A stretch of 61,653 bases of DNA from DAIOEK01 sp036746315 (GCA_036746315.1 DAIOEK010000012.1:1-61653), one strand, 5' to 3'; shown: positions 43,255-52,355, counted from the first letter of the stretch. Notes: generated by a model from the letters alone, not told the origin. Translations and numbers: made by a program.

Positions 43255-43544
43255 TGAAACCGTTACCCCCCGTGCACTATAGTACGGGGGGTAATAAATT
43301 GTATAGACAATTTGAGAGATTTGTCTCAATTAATGACACAGAAGAAAAGGAAATTTTTGAGGTATCGTGTACAATAAAAGCATCCACCTGATATGAAACC
43401 TGACCAGTTGTTTTGTTTTAAAAGGTTGCGAAACAGGTTTTTTAGTTAATCAGGCTTTTGAAAGGAGGTGACGTTCTGAAAGGATCTGGCTGTTCTGATA
43501 TTCTGTAACCACTAACCATAATTGTCGAAATTGGAGGAGTTTAC
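43255..43544 (+). promoter_or_regulatory. Long leader between arcC and the importer operon
   Basis: A 290-base gap. After the arcC hairpin comes TTGTATAGACAA (43299-43310), an imperfect dyad whose complement TTGTCTATACAA resembles the operator boxes at 36209-36258 with one extra base. TACAAT (43370-43375) is a possible -10. Further on AAACCTG (43396-43402) can pair with CAGGTTT (43434-43440), followed by T residues. AAAGGAGGTGA (43461-43471), an ideal anti-16S match, precedes no ATG/GTG/TTG but a CTG-initiated ten-codon frame (43476-43508). The lipoprotein gene has its own GGAGGAG. No known riboswitch class was recognised. Confidence 0.45.
43264..43293. terminator. GC-rich hairpin after arcC
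   Basis: TACCCCCCGT (43264-43273) pairs with ACGGGGGGTA (43284-43293), extendable by two pairs into the loop. No T-run follows on the plus strand, so it may be a partial terminator or an mRNA 3' stabiliser separating enzyme and importer transcripts. Confidence 0.6.
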
Positions 43545-44846
43545 ATGAATACGAAGTTTTGGCGTATTGCCACTGTATTGCTCTTAGCCAGCATGGTGCT
43601 CACCGCTTGTGCCCCGGCAGCCACTCAATCGGCTCCCGCCGAACCTGCCGCTACTGCGGAACCTGCGGCTGCTGCCGAACCTGCTGCGACCGCTGAACCT
43701 GCTGCGCCCGCAGAAGCTGCCCCTGCAGATTCTGGTTCACTGCAAATCCCTGATGTTGTAGACGGAAAATTCAATGTAGCATTCGTGCTGATTGGCCCCC
43801 ACAATGATGGCGGCTGGTCTGAAGCACATTACAACGGCATCACATACATTGATCAAACCATGTCTGATGTTCACACTGCCTATATCGAGAACGTTCCTGA
43901 AGGCGCGGATTCCGAACAGGTCTTCCGCAGCCTGGCTCGAAAAGGCTTCAATGTCATCTTTGGTACCTCCTTCGGTTACATGGATCCCATGGAGACCGTA
44001 GCTGGTGAATTCCCGGATGTCACGTTTATTCACGTCAGTGGCTACAAAGCCAATGGTACCAATTTTGGCAATCTGTTCGGCGCCATGGAAAGCATGAAAT
44101 ACCTCGCCGGTATGATCGCTGGTGCCCGCGCGAAACAGGATGGCACTCCGAAATTGGGTTACATGGCTACCTTCCCCATCCCCGAGGAATTACGCCTTGG
44201 TAACGCGTTTATGCTGGGCGCAAAGAAGACCTGCCCCGAATGCACCATGGATGTTCGCTGGATCAATACCTGGCACGATCCTGTAGCTGAAAAGGACGCC
44301 GCTGCTTCCTTGTTCGATGCCGGCGCTGATGTCGTCTTGACCGGTGCTGATACGCCCGCTGTTGCAGATGTTGCGACCGAAAAAGGCAAGTGGGGAATCA
44401 CTTACGACTTCGTTGGTTCCTGCAAAGCCGAACGCTGCTTGACGACGATCTACTGGAACTGGGGTCCGATTTATGCCAGCGTGGTGAAGGGCATCATGGA
44501 TAAGACATATGTCCCCGGTTGGGATTACTTCGATGTTGATTCCGGCTCTCTGGGAATTTACGGGTTCATGGAAGGTCAGGAACTGACCCAGGGTATGAAG
44601 GAACTCGACCCCGCCGTGATTACACTTGTAAAAGAAACCCTTGCTCAGATGCAGGCTGGTGAATTCACTCGGTTTGATGTATTCGCTGGTCCGATCAAGG
44701 ACAACCAGGGTAACGTGGTTGTACCGGAAGGCGAAAAGATGGTTCAGGCTGATCTGGATCAATTCCCTCCGGGTGCTGAAGGTCTGGAATGCAAGTATTG
44801 TATGCATTGGTGGGCTGACGGTATTACCGCTGAATTGCCTGAATAG
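43545..44846 (+). CDS. BMP-family substrate-binding lipoprotein (nucleoside ABC importer)
   Basis: A 433-residue extracytoplasmic binding protein of the basic membrane protein (BMP/PnrA/Med) family. Signal peptide with lipobox LTAC (Cys22) followed by a repeated Ala/Pro/Glu linker (about 26-63: several copies of AEPAA). The mature domain starts with KFNVAFVLIGPHNDGGWSEAHYNG, with VIFGTSFGYMDP, GYKANGTNFGNLFGAMESMKYLAGMIAG and VVLTGADTPAV typical of the family. Members bind purine nucleosides or related compounds. GGAGGAG is nine bases upstream. ATPase and two permeases follow, completing the importer; its location next to deaminases supports purine nucleoside or base uptake. Confidence 0.93.
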   Translation: MNTKFWRIATVLLLASMVLTACAPAATQSAPAEPAATAEPAAAAEPAATAEPAAPAEAAPADSGSLQIPDVVDGKFNVAFVLIGPHNDGGWSEAHYNGITYIDQTMSDVHTAYIENVPEGADSEQVFRSLARKGFNVIFGTSFGYMDPMETVAGEFPDVTFIHVSGYKANGTNFGNLFGAMESMKYLAGMIAGARAKQDGTPKLGYMATFPIPEELRLGNAFMLGAKKTCPECTMDVRWINTWHDPVAEKDAAASLFDAGADVVLTGADTPAVADVATEKGKWGITYDFVGSCKAERCLTTIYWNWGPIYASVVKGIMDKTYVPGWDYFDVDSGSLGIYGFMEGQELTQGMKELDPAVITLVKETLAQMQAGEFTRFDVFAGPIKDNQGNVVVPEGEKMVQADLDQFPPGAEGLECKYCMHWWADGITAELPE

Positions 44847-44860
44847 TATCCGATGATGTT

Positions 44861-44893
44861 GGGGGGCAGGTCGATCAATTCAACCTGCCCCCT
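44861..44893 (+). other. Intercistronic hairpin after the binding-protein gene
   Basis: GGGGGCAGGT (44862-44871) and ACCTGCCCCC (44883-44892) form a ten-pair stem with an 11-base loop and no T-run. Such hairpins after binding-protein genes often protect the upstream mRNA and lower expression of the downstream ATPase and permeases. Confidence 0.7.
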
Positions 44894-44928
44894 GTCCCAT
44901 AGATCAATTCACATCCTACAGAGGGCAG

Positions 44929-46488
44929 ATGGTATCACCTGGTGTTGAACAAGCAAATGAAAATGTAGTTGAGTTGAGAGGGATTGTAAAAAAATTCCCT
45001 GGCGTTTTGGCAAACGACCATGTTGATTTTTCTTTGCGAAAAGGGGAGATCCATGCACTTTTGGGGGAAAATGGTGCTGGAAAAAGCACATTGATGAATA
45101 TCCTGGCAGGGTTGTATCATCCTGACAGCGGAACGATAGCCGTACATGGAAACGAAGTGGATTTTTCGTCGCCCAGACAGGCGATTGAAAATGGAATTGG
45201 AATGGTGCATCAGCATTTTATGCTGGTACCGATCCAATCAGTTACTGAGAATATTCTCCTGGGTTTATCGGAACCCCGGTTTTTTATTGATCTGAAGAAA
45301 TACGATAAGATCGTTGCTGATATGGGCGCCAGGTATGGACTACCCATTGATCCGGTTGCCAGAATATGGCAACTGTCGGTTGGAGAACAGCAGCGCGTTG
45401 AAATTCTTAAAATGTTGTATCGCGGCGTCGACATTTTAATCATGGATGAACCAACGGCTGTTTTGGCACCTCAAGAGATTGAGGTGTTGTTTACTACGCT
45501 GCGCAACATGACTTCTCTCGGAAAATCGATTATTTTCATCAGCCATAAACTCAATGAGGTTGTGAATATCGCCGATCGGGTGACCATCCTGCGAAAAGGA
45601 AAGGTCACCGCCGCCGGAATAAAAACGAGCGAGACCAGCATCAAAGAACTGGCGCGTCTCATGGTGGGGCGTGATGTGATCTTCAACCTGGAGAAAAAAC
45701 AGGTAAAGCCGGGTGAACTGGTCCTTTGCGCCGAAGACCTCTGTTGCCAGAACGACAAAGGGCTTCCGGCCTTGCGGGGCGTTTCCCTTTGTGTGCGGCA
45801 CGGTGAAATTGTCGGGCTTGCCGGTGTGGCGGGGAATGGACAGCGTGAATTGGCAGAGGTGCTCACCGGGCTGCGCAAAAGTTCCAGCGGAAAGGTCATC
45901 GTTCACAATGCCGATATCACCAACAAAGATGCTGGTACCAGCATCAAACATCGCGTATCGCATGTTCCTGAAGACCGTACGCACGTCGGCACCGCGCCGA
46001 ATCTGTCTTTGACGGATAACGTGATCATGAAAAGTTACAAGTCCAAACCTATCGGACAGGGTTGGCTGATAGACACATCCGAAGCGGAACGATATGCCGT
46101 TGAACTTCGGCAAGCTTTCGATATCATCACACCCACGATCAAGACGCCGGTCCGATTGCTTTCGGGCGGAAATTTGCAGCGAGTTATTCTCGCGCGTGAA
46201 ATTTCATCCCAGCCTGATTTTATGGTTGCCATGCAGCCGACCCGCGGTCTGGATGTCGGCGCCATTGAAGGAGTACAAAAACTGTTGCTCCTGCAAAGGG
46301 AAGCCGGCGCAGGCGTCCTTCTGGTTTCAGAGGAACTGGAGGAATTGCTTGCTCTGAGCGACCGGATTTATGTGATTTACGACGGCAGGATCATGGGCGA
46401 AGTAAACGATGGCGATATAGAAAAAATTGGTTTAATGATGACCGGAACGACCATGGAAGAAATCCAAAAAAGTAAGGCAGCGGAATAA
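44929..46488 (+). CDS. Nucleoside ABC importer ATPase with two ATP-binding domains
   Basis: A 519-residue sugar/nucleoside-type ATPase with two ABC modules on one chain (RbsA/YufO/NupA layout). First module: Walker A GENGAGKST (46-54), signature LSVGEQQRVEILK and Walker B ILIMDEPTAVL. Second module: the degenerate Walker A region GLAGVAGNGQRELAEVLTG, signature LSGGNLQRVILARE and MVAMQPTRGLDVG. It powers the importer formed by the two permeases that follow; the next gene starts two bases after its stop. GAGGG is just upstream of the ATG. Confidence 0.95.
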   Translation: MVSPGVEQANENVVELRGIVKKFPGVLANDHVDFSLRKGEIHALLGENGAGKSTLMNILAGLYHPDSGTIAVHGNEVDFSSPRQAIENGIGMVHQHFMLVPIQSVTENILLGLSEPRFFIDLKKYDKIVADMGARYGLPIDPVARIWQLSVGEQQRVEILKMLYRGVDILIMDEPTAVLAPQEIEVLFTTLRNMTSLGKSIIFISHKLNEVVNIADRVTILRKGKVTAAGIKTSETSIKELARLMVGRDVIFNLEKKQVKPGELVLCAEDLCCQNDKGLPALRGVSLCVRHGEIVGLAGVAGNGQRELAEVLTGLRKSSSGKVIVHNADITNKDAGTSIKHRVSHVPEDRTHVGTAPNLSLTDNVIMKSYKSKPIGQGWLIDTSEAERYAVELRQAFDIITPTIKTPVRLLSGGNLQRVILAREISSQPDFMVAMQPTRGLDVGAIEGVQKLLLLQREAGAGVLLVSEELEELLALSDRIYVIYDGRIMGEVNDGDIEKIGLMMTGTTMEEIQKSKAAE

Positions 46489-46489
46489 A

Positions 46490-47626
46490 ATGGCTGAACT
46501 AGCATCTAACCCAAAACGCAAGTATCGATTTCCATATATCATCAAATTTGAATCCCGGCTTACCGATGTTCCGTGGTGGATGTCTGCTCTGTTATCCCTG
46601 GGTGCAATTGTTGTTGCATTGTTGTTGGGCGCCATTCTGCTTGCCGCCGTGGGCGGTAATCCCTGGGCTGTATACGTCCATATCGCGAAGGCATCCTTTG
46701 GCAGCCTCGGTCAGTTTTCGGATACGATGGTAAAGGCAATCCCGCTGATCCTGGTGGGCTTGGCTTGTTCCATCGCTTTTCGCATGAAATTATGGAATAT
46801 TGGGGCGGAGGGGCAATTCTTTGTTGGCGCCCTGGGCGCTTCTGCCGTTGTTCTGATTCCGGTCCTTCCTGAAACATCTCCCCAATGGCTTTTTATTATC
46901 GTGATGATGATAGCCGGAATACTGATGGGCGCCATCTGGGGGTTTATTCCGGGCTATCTCAAGGCGAAATTCAATGTAAATGAAGTCATCACTACTTTGA
47001 TGATGAACTATATCGCAATCGCATTGACTAATTTCTTCATCTATGGCGTCTGGTCTGAAGCGGGCTTTCAGATGTCGAAGGTTTTCCCAAAAGCCGCCTG
47101 GCTGCCACGATTGTTGGATTATAGCAGCCAGTTCCCCATCTTTCGCGGATTAACAACGCACTTTGGGCTGGTGCTCGCTCTAATTGCCACCGTAATCATC
47201 TGGTTCATTATGTATAAGAGTAAATGGGGATATGAGATCCGCTTGATTGGTGATAATCCCCGGGCAGCCGAATACGCTGGCATATCCATTCGAAAAAATA
47301 TTGTTCTGGTGCTGATGGTCTCTGGCGCATTGGCCGGGTTGGCTGGCATGTCTGAAATCTCAGGCGTGGTGCACCGCTTGCAGGGCTCAATTTCTCCCGG
47401 TTATGGTTTTACCGGCATCATCGTCGCCTGGCTGGCAAAGTTGAATCCATTTTTGGTCGTCATTGTGTCGATACTATTTGGCGCGCTCATCCTTGCCGGG
47501 CGTGAAATACAGCCATCCGGTGTTCCCAAGATGATCCAGGGCATCATCCTGGTTTGCTTGATAGCGAGCGATTTTTTCCTTCGTTATCGGCTCAGCATTG
47601 TAAAACGCGAAGAAGAGGATAAATAA
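46490..47626 (+). CDS. Nucleoside ABC importer permease 1
   Basis: A 378-residue polytopic permease of the branched-chain/ribose type (BPD_transp_2, YufP/NupB-like). A charged N-terminal tail of about 30 residues precedes nine or so hydrophobic segments. Typical blocks include AIPLILVGLACSIAFRMKLWNIGAEGQFFVGALGAS (about 80-115), MNYIAIALTNFFIYG and the ATPase-contact loop IRLIGDNPRAAEYAGISIRKN (about 247-267). Co-transcribed with the ATPase upstream and permease 2 downstream. Confidence 0.93.
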   Translation: MAELASNPKRKYRFPYIIKFESRLTDVPWWMSALLSLGAIVVALLLGAILLAAVGGNPWAVYVHIAKASFGSLGQFSDTMVKAIPLILVGLACSIAFRMKLWNIGAEGQFFVGALGASAVVLIPVLPETSPQWLFIIVMMIAGILMGAIWGFIPGYLKAKFNVNEVITTLMMNYIAIALTNFFIYGVWSEAGFQMSKVFPKAAWLPRLLDYSSQFPIFRGLTTHFGLVLALIATVIIWFIMYKSKWGYEIRLIGDNPRAAEYAGISIRKNIVLVLMVSGALAGLAGMSEISGVVHRLQGSISPGYGFTGIIVAWLAKLNPFLVVIVSILFGALILAGREIQPSGVPKMIQGIILVCLIASDFFLRYRLSIVKREEEDK

Positions 47627-47628
47627 CC

Positions 47629-48597
47629 ATGGACCTGATTATTATTTTGCAGGCCGGTGTAGCGTCTGGAACCGTACTTTTATTCGCAACATTGGGGGGT
47701 ATTTTTTCTGAGCGCGCCGGCATCATGCAGCTGGGCATGGAGGGTATGATGCTCCTGGGGGCGATGACCGCCTTCAGTGTAACTATCGCTACCGGGAGCC
47801 CCTGGTTGGGTATGCTGGCCGCCATGCTGGCCAGTGGTTTGTTGAGCCAGATTCATGGGTTTATCACCATTCATCTGCAGGCGGATCAGGTGGTCAGTGG
47901 GTTGGCACTCACCTTTTTGGGTACCGGCATCAGTCTGGTGTTTGGCGAAAATCTAAGTAAAGCGGGTGTCATCTCGTTGATGCCCGTGTTCTCCATCCCC
48001 CTGCTGGAAAAGATTCCGGTCATCGGTCCGATATTCTTTTTGAACCAGAGCGTTCTGGTGTACCTGGGATACCTGGTCATTCCGTTGAGCTGGTACTTTA
48101 TTTATCGAACTCGTCCCGGCATGCATTTGCGGGCGGTGGGGGAATTCCCGGCTGCCGCCGATGCTTTGGGCATCAATGTGTACCGGCTTCGCTATATCTA
48201 TGTGTTTGTCTGCGGCTTGTTCGCCGGACTCTCTGGTGCAACGATCAGTCTGGCGATTTCTCCCGGCTGGTTTAGTGAACTCACTACCGGTGGTCAGGGC
48301 TGGATTGCAATTGGGTTGGTGATCTTCTCTCAATGGGATCCGGTGCGGGCGATGTTTGGTGCCTATATCTTTGGGGCTCTGCGGCGGTTGATATTGGATA
48401 TTCAGGGTCCGACCACCTTGCTTTTCTTCAGGAATCCGTTTTATTACAACCCCTATTTGGGATTTTTCCTCCAGATGCTGCCCTACGCATTTACCATTAT
48501 CGTGCTGGTATTGGGGTCGTGGGATGCTCTTCGTAAACGTATCGGTGCGCCGGGCGCGTTGGGTATTCCATACATTCGCGGTCAACGCGGTCTTTGA
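47629..48597 (+). CDS. Nucleoside ABC importer permease 2
   Basis: A 322-residue membrane permease, partner of the preceding gene (YufQ/NupC-like). It starts with ILQAGVASGTVLLFATLGGIFSERAGIMQLGMEGMMLLGAM (about 5-45), then GLALTFLGTGIS and the ATPase-contact loop LRAVGEFPAAADALGINVYRLR (about 164-185). About eight membrane spans are visible. It begins two bases after permease 1. The importer has all four parts: binding protein, ATPase, two permeases. Confidence 0.93.
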   Translation: MDLIIILQAGVASGTVLLFATLGGIFSERAGIMQLGMEGMMLLGAMTAFSVTIATGSPWLGMLAAMLASGLLSQIHGFITIHLQADQVVSGLALTFLGTGISLVFGENLSKAGVISLMPVFSIPLLEKIPVIGPIFFLNQSVLVYLGYLVIPLSWYFIYRTRPGMHLRAVGEFPAAADALGINVYRLRYIYVFVCGLFAGLSGATISLAISPGWFSELTTGGQGWIAIGLVIFSQWDPVRAMFGAYIFGALRRLILDIQGPTTLLFFRNPFYYNPYLGFFLQMLPYAFTIIVLVLGSWDALRKRIGAPGALGIPYIRGQRGL

Positions 48598-48622
48598 TTA
48601 ATTATCTTCGGAGAATAGTTCA

Positions 48623-49864
48623 ATGCAAAAATTCATTGGGTATCGTTGCTCGCTGTGTGGCAGGGAATATGGTCCGGAAGAGGTGACATACACCTGTCCG
48701 GCGGATGGAGGGAATCTGGATGTGGTGCTGGATTACGCGCGCATTCACCGTGAAGTATCCATTGACGCGATCACATCATCCGCCGATCAATCCCTCTGGC
48801 GCTATCTGCCTATTCTTCCGGTCGGGGATCCCGGTTTTGTCGGCACACCGCTGCGTATAGCCGGTGGCACGCCGATTTTGGAACCTTTCGATCTGGCGCA
48901 TAAAGTGGGTGTGAACAAACTCTGGGTTAAGGATGAAGGCAAAAATCCAAGCGCTTCCTTCAAGGATCGCGCCAGTGCAGTGGTGGTTGCCCGGACGCGT
49001 GAACTAAAATCCGAGGTGGTGGTGACTGCCTCCACCGGTAATGCCGGGGCGGCATTGGCTTGTATGTCTGCCGCCATCGGGCAGCCGGCGGTGATTTTTG
49101 CCCCCAAAACCGCGCCGCAGGCAAAAGTGGCGCAGCTTTTGGTGTTTGGCGCCCGAGTGATTCTGGTGGATGGAAATTACGATTCAGCATTCGACCTCAC
49201 CATCGAAGCCGCCCGGGAATTTGGCTGGTATTGCCGTAACACCGGGTTCAATCCTTTCACCGCGGAAGGCAAAAAGACTGCCGCCCTGGAGATTTGGGAA
49301 AAGCTCCTGCTCCATCGCAAACCTTCCGCCCGCCCACTGTGCGTTTTTGTTTCGGTGGGGGATGGCAACATCATCTCGGGTATGCACAAGGGCTTCAAGG
49401 ATCTTGTCGCACTCGGCTGGCTGGATCAAATGCCCCGCATATTTGGCATCCAATCCGAAAAATCCGCCGCCATCGCCAATGCCTTTGCCGCTGGAACCGA
49501 AGAGATCATCCCGGTATCGGCGACCACCATCGCGGATAGCATTTCTGTGGATCTCCCGCGCGATGGCGTGCGTGCCGTTCGTGCTGCCCGCGAGACGAAT
49601 GGCAGCTACATCACCGTCCCCGATGCCGACATCATTGCCGCCATCGCTGCCCTGGGAAAGGTGGGCATCTTCGCCGAACCTGCCGGATCGACCGCTTATG
49701 CCGGTCTGCAAGCTGCGGTAAAGATGGGCGTCGTCGGCAGGGATGACGATGTCTTGGTGATGAATACCGGCAGCGGCTTAAAGGATATCCGCGCTGCCAT
49801 GCAGGCTGTACCTGAAGCGGTTGTCATTGAGCCCAGCCTGACCGCCTTGAAAAAAATTCTATGA
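48623..49864 (+). CDS. thrC: Threonine synthase
   Basis: PLP-dependent fold-type-II lyase, O-phosphohomoserine to threonine; 413 residues. An N-terminal zinc-ribbon-like piece (YRCSLCGREYGPEEVTYTCPADGG, residues about 6-29) precedes the catalytic domain. The PLP lysine is in KNPSASFKDRASAVV (near residue 115), with VTASTGNAGAALACMSA and SVGDGNIISG as phosphate-binding loops. Directly after the importer and overlapping the glycosyltransferase by four bases. Homoserine pathway genes are absent, so in this locus it could act on another amino acid derived from ureide cleavage, but a housekeeping threonine synthase is the default. Confidence 0.85.
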   Translation: MQKFIGYRCSLCGREYGPEEVTYTCPADGGNLDVVLDYARIHREVSIDAITSSADQSLWRYLPILPVGDPGFVGTPLRIAGGTPILEPFDLAHKVGVNKLWVKDEGKNPSASFKDRASAVVVARTRELKSEVVVTASTGNAGAALACMSAAIGQPAVIFAPKTAPQAKVAQLLVFGARVILVDGNYDSAFDLTIEAAREFGWYCRNTGFNPFTAEGKKTAALEIWEKLLLHRKPSARPLCVFVSVGDGNIISGMHKGFKDLVALGWLDQMPRIFGIQSEKSAAIANAFAAGTEEIIPVSATTIADSISVDLPRDGVRAVRAARETNGSYITVPDADIIAAIAALGKVGIFAEPAGSTAYAGLQAAVKMGVVGRDDDVLVMNTGSGLKDIRAAMQAVPEAVVIEPSLTALKKIL

Positions 49865-50814
49865 GCGAGAAGATGCAAAAACCACGTTATTCGATAATTG
49901 CACCTGTTTACAACGAAGTGGAAAGTCTGCCGGTCTTGCACGACCGCATGATCGAGACCATGCAAAAAACCGGGGAAGCCTGGGAACTGGTTTTGATTGA
50001 CGATGGTTCCACCGATGGCTCCACCGAGTTGATTCGTGAAATGGCGAAAAAGGATGACCGCATCCGGCCGGTCATTTTTGCCCGCAACTTTGGGCATCAG
50101 ATCGCCGTCACCGCCGGGCTGGATTATTGCCGGGGCGACGCAATTGTGATTATTGATGCCGATTTGCAGGATCCGCCGGAAGTCATTCTCGAAATGATCG
50201 AAAAGTGGAAGGAAGGCTACGAAGTGGTTTATGCGGTTCGCGCTGAACGGGAAGGCGAAACCTGGTTCAAGAAAACCACGGCGTCGATTTTCTACCGTCT
50301 GATCTACAAGATCACCGATGTAAAAATTCCGCTGGATACCGGTGATTTCCGTCTGATGGACCGCAAGGTCGTCAACGTAATGAACAGTATGCGCGAACGC
50401 CATCGTTTTCTGCGGGGAATGTCATCCTGGATCGGCTTCAAGCAAATTGGTTTGCCCTATCGCCGGGCAGCCCGCTTTGCCGGGGTGACCAAATATCCCT
50501 TCAGCAAGATGATGAAGCTGGCATTGAACGCAATTACCGGTTTCTCGTATTTCCCGCTGCAATTGGCAACTTTTGTGGGCTTCCTGTCTGCAGGCATCAG
50601 CATCCTTGCCATACCGGTGGTAGTCATCGGCAGGTTGACTGGCTCGGGGGCATTTTTTGGACAGGCGACAACTTTGATTGCGGTTTTATTCCTGGGTGGC
50701 GTTCAGCTCATTTCGCTGGGCATCCTGGGTGAATACATTGGCCGGATTTATGATGAGGTCAAGGGACGTCCGTTGTACATTGTTCGTGAAGAGCCAAAAG
50801 ATTTTGAAAACTAA
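49861..50814 (+). CDS. GT2 glycosyltransferase with two C-terminal membrane spans
   Basis: A 317-residue family 2 glycosyltransferase of the dolichol-phosphate-mannose synthase / GtrB / ArnC kind. GT-A domain: YSIIAPVYNEVESLPVL (about 9-25), LIDDGSTDGST, RNFGHQIAVTAGLDYCRGD and the metal-binding DADLQDPPE. Two hydrophobic hairpins follow (about 235-260 and 273-298) and the end motif LGEYIGRIYDEVKGRPLYIV is typical. It probably charges a polyprenyl phosphate with a sugar at the membrane. It overlaps thrC by ATGA, yet has no obvious tie to purine catabolism. Confidence 0.92.
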   Translation: MSEKMQKPRYSIIAPVYNEVESLPVLHDRMIETMQKTGEAWELVLIDDGSTDGSTELIREMAKKDDRIRPVIFARNFGHQIAVTAGLDYCRGDAIVIIDADLQDPPEVILEMIEKWKEGYEVVYAVRAEREGETWFKKTTASIFYRLIYKITDVKIPLDTGDFRLMDRKVVNVMNSMRERHRFLRGMSSWIGFKQIGLPYRRAARFAGVTKYPFSKMMKLALNAITGFSYFPLQLATFVGFLSAGISILAIPVVVIGRLTGSGAFFGQATTLIAVLFLGGVQLISLGILGEYIGRIYDEVKGRPLYIVREEPKDFEN

Positions 50815-50831
50815 ACCAAGGAGATTCATGT

Positions 50832-52307
50832 ATGGCAAAGATTGACTTAACAATTATGGCAGATCGTCTGGAGCGGGCAGTCAAACGTGCCAGGGAAAGG
50901 AATATCATCATCCCGACCTTTGCTCAAATGAAGGATCCTTCCCTGATTCCCGCCAAGATTAAGGATGAACTGAAAAATATTGGTTTGTGGGATATCACAC
51001 CTCGCAATCTTTATCGCATAACCTGGCATAACCAGCCCGCAGCCCACGGCGGCGGATATGGCGATGTGAATTATCTGGAGCTTCCCTCCTCGTTGACCGG
51101 TACGAAAGCCCGCATCATTGTATTGGTGGGCAAATGGTTCCCCACCGGTGCACATAAGGTTGGTGCGGCTTTCGGCTGTCTGGTTCCCCGTCTGGTCACC
51201 GGACAGTTCGACCCCACTACCCAGAAGGCGGTCTGGCCATCCACCGGGAACTACTGCCGTGGTGGCGCGTATGATTCCGCATTACTTGCCTGTGAGTCCG
51301 TTGCCATCCTGCCCGAAGGAATGAGCCGAGAGCGCTTTGAATGGCTGTCCAAGGTGGCGGGCGAGGTGATTGCCACTCCCGGTACGGAATCAAACGTCAA
51401 AGAGATCTTCGATAAATGCTGGGAATTACGGGCATCCGGCGAAGATCTGATGATTTTCAACCAGTTCGATGAGTTCGGTAACTATTTGTGGCACTACGAA
51501 GTTACCGGTCATGCTATGGAAGAAGTGCTCAAGAAGGTCATGCGCCCGGGTGATGAATATCGAGGTATGGCATCTGCCACCGGTTCTGCCGGCACAATTG
51601 CTTCCGGCGATTACATGAAGCAGCTTTTCCCCGGCAGCAAGATCGTCGCCAGTGAAGCCTTGCAGTGCCCCACCCTGCTTGAGAATGGCTTTGGCGCGCA
51701 CCGTATCGAAGGGATTGGCGACAAACATGTTCCGTGGATTCACAACGCCAAGAATACGGATATCATAGTGGCGATCGATGACAACGCCGTGGTGAATTTG
51801 TCCCGCCTGTTCAATGAACCGGAAGGCAAAAAACTTCTTGCAAAGAAGGGCGTACCTGAGGCGATCATCTCGCAGTTGAATCTGTTGGGCTTCTCGGGCA
51901 TCTCCAATGTTCTCTCCGCCATCAAGTTTGCCAAGTATCAGGAACTCACCGAAAATGATGTTGTTTTAACCGTCCTCACCGATTCGATGGAACTGTATTC
52001 CAGCCGCCTGACGGAAATGCACCAGGAATTTGGTGAATACACTGCCAGCGATGCGGTTGCGGATTTCTCCCGCTATCTGATGGGACAGTCCACGGATAAC
52101 ATGACCGAACTGACTTATGCGGATCGCCGCAGGGTGCACAACCTGAAATACTTCACCTGGGTTGAACAGCAGGGCAAGACCTACGAAGAGATTCAGGATA
52201 TGTGGTACAACCGCAATTTCTTCACCGAGGTTCAGGGTCAGGTCGCGGAAATCGACAGCCTGATCAACGAATTCAACCAAAAAGTTGGCTTGATCAAGAA
52301 CTATTAG
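50832..52307 (+). CDS. Large fold-type-II PLP enzyme of unassigned substrate
   Basis: A 491-residue PLP-dependent lyase-type protein distantly like threonine synthase, cysteine synthase and tryptophan synthase beta. The PLP lysine is probably K109 in TGAHKVGAAFG; STGN (137-140) and GSAGT (251-255) are the phosphate- and cofactor-binding loops. It carries about 70 extra N-terminal and over 100 extra C-terminal residues compared with a minimal fold. It does not match diaminopropionate ammonia-lyase (YgeX) as I remember it, but occupies the place where YgeX would be expected. A deaminase or beta-elimination role on the amino acid left after decarbamoylation is inference. AAGGAG lies upstream; a terminator follows. 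Confidence 0.8.
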   Translation: MAKIDLTIMADRLERAVKRARERNIIIPTFAQMKDPSLIPAKIKDELKNIGLWDITPRNLYRITWHNQPAAHGGGYGDVNYLELPSSLTGTKARIIVLVGKWFPTGAHKVGAAFGCLVPRLVTGQFDPTTQKAVWPSTGNYCRGGAYDSALLACESVAILPEGMSRERFEWLSKVAGEVIATPGTESNVKEIFDKCWELRASGEDLMIFNQFDEFGNYLWHYEVTGHAMEEVLKKVMRPGDEYRGMASATGSAGTIASGDYMKQLFPGSKIVASEALQCPTLLENGFGAHRIEGIGDKHVPWIHNAKNTDIIVAIDDNAVVNLSRLFNEPEGKKLLAKKGVPEAIISQLNLLGFSGISNVLSAIKFAKYQELTENDVVLTVLTDSMELYSSRLTEMHQEFGEYTASDAVADFSRYLMGQSTDNMTELTYADRRRVHNLKYFTWVEQQGKTYEEIQDMWYNRNFFTEVQGQVAEIDSLINEFNQKVGLIKNY

Positions 52308-52327
52308 CCACCGTGTGGTTACATTCG

Positions 52328-52355
52328 GGGCGGGCTGGATAAGCTCGCCCTTTTT
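52328..52355 (+). terminator. Intrinsic terminator after the PLP-enzyme gene
   Basis: GGGCGGGC (52328-52335) pairs with GCTCGCCC (52343-52350, one G-T pair) over a seven-base loop and is followed by TTTTT (52351-52355). It separates the PLP gene from the unknown protein and hydantoinase genes. Confidence 0.9.

Noticed and set aside
43380..43440. Possible purine riboswitch before the importer genes
   Set aside because: The conserved purine-aptamer junction and loop sequences are not present; only a generic hairpin is seen.
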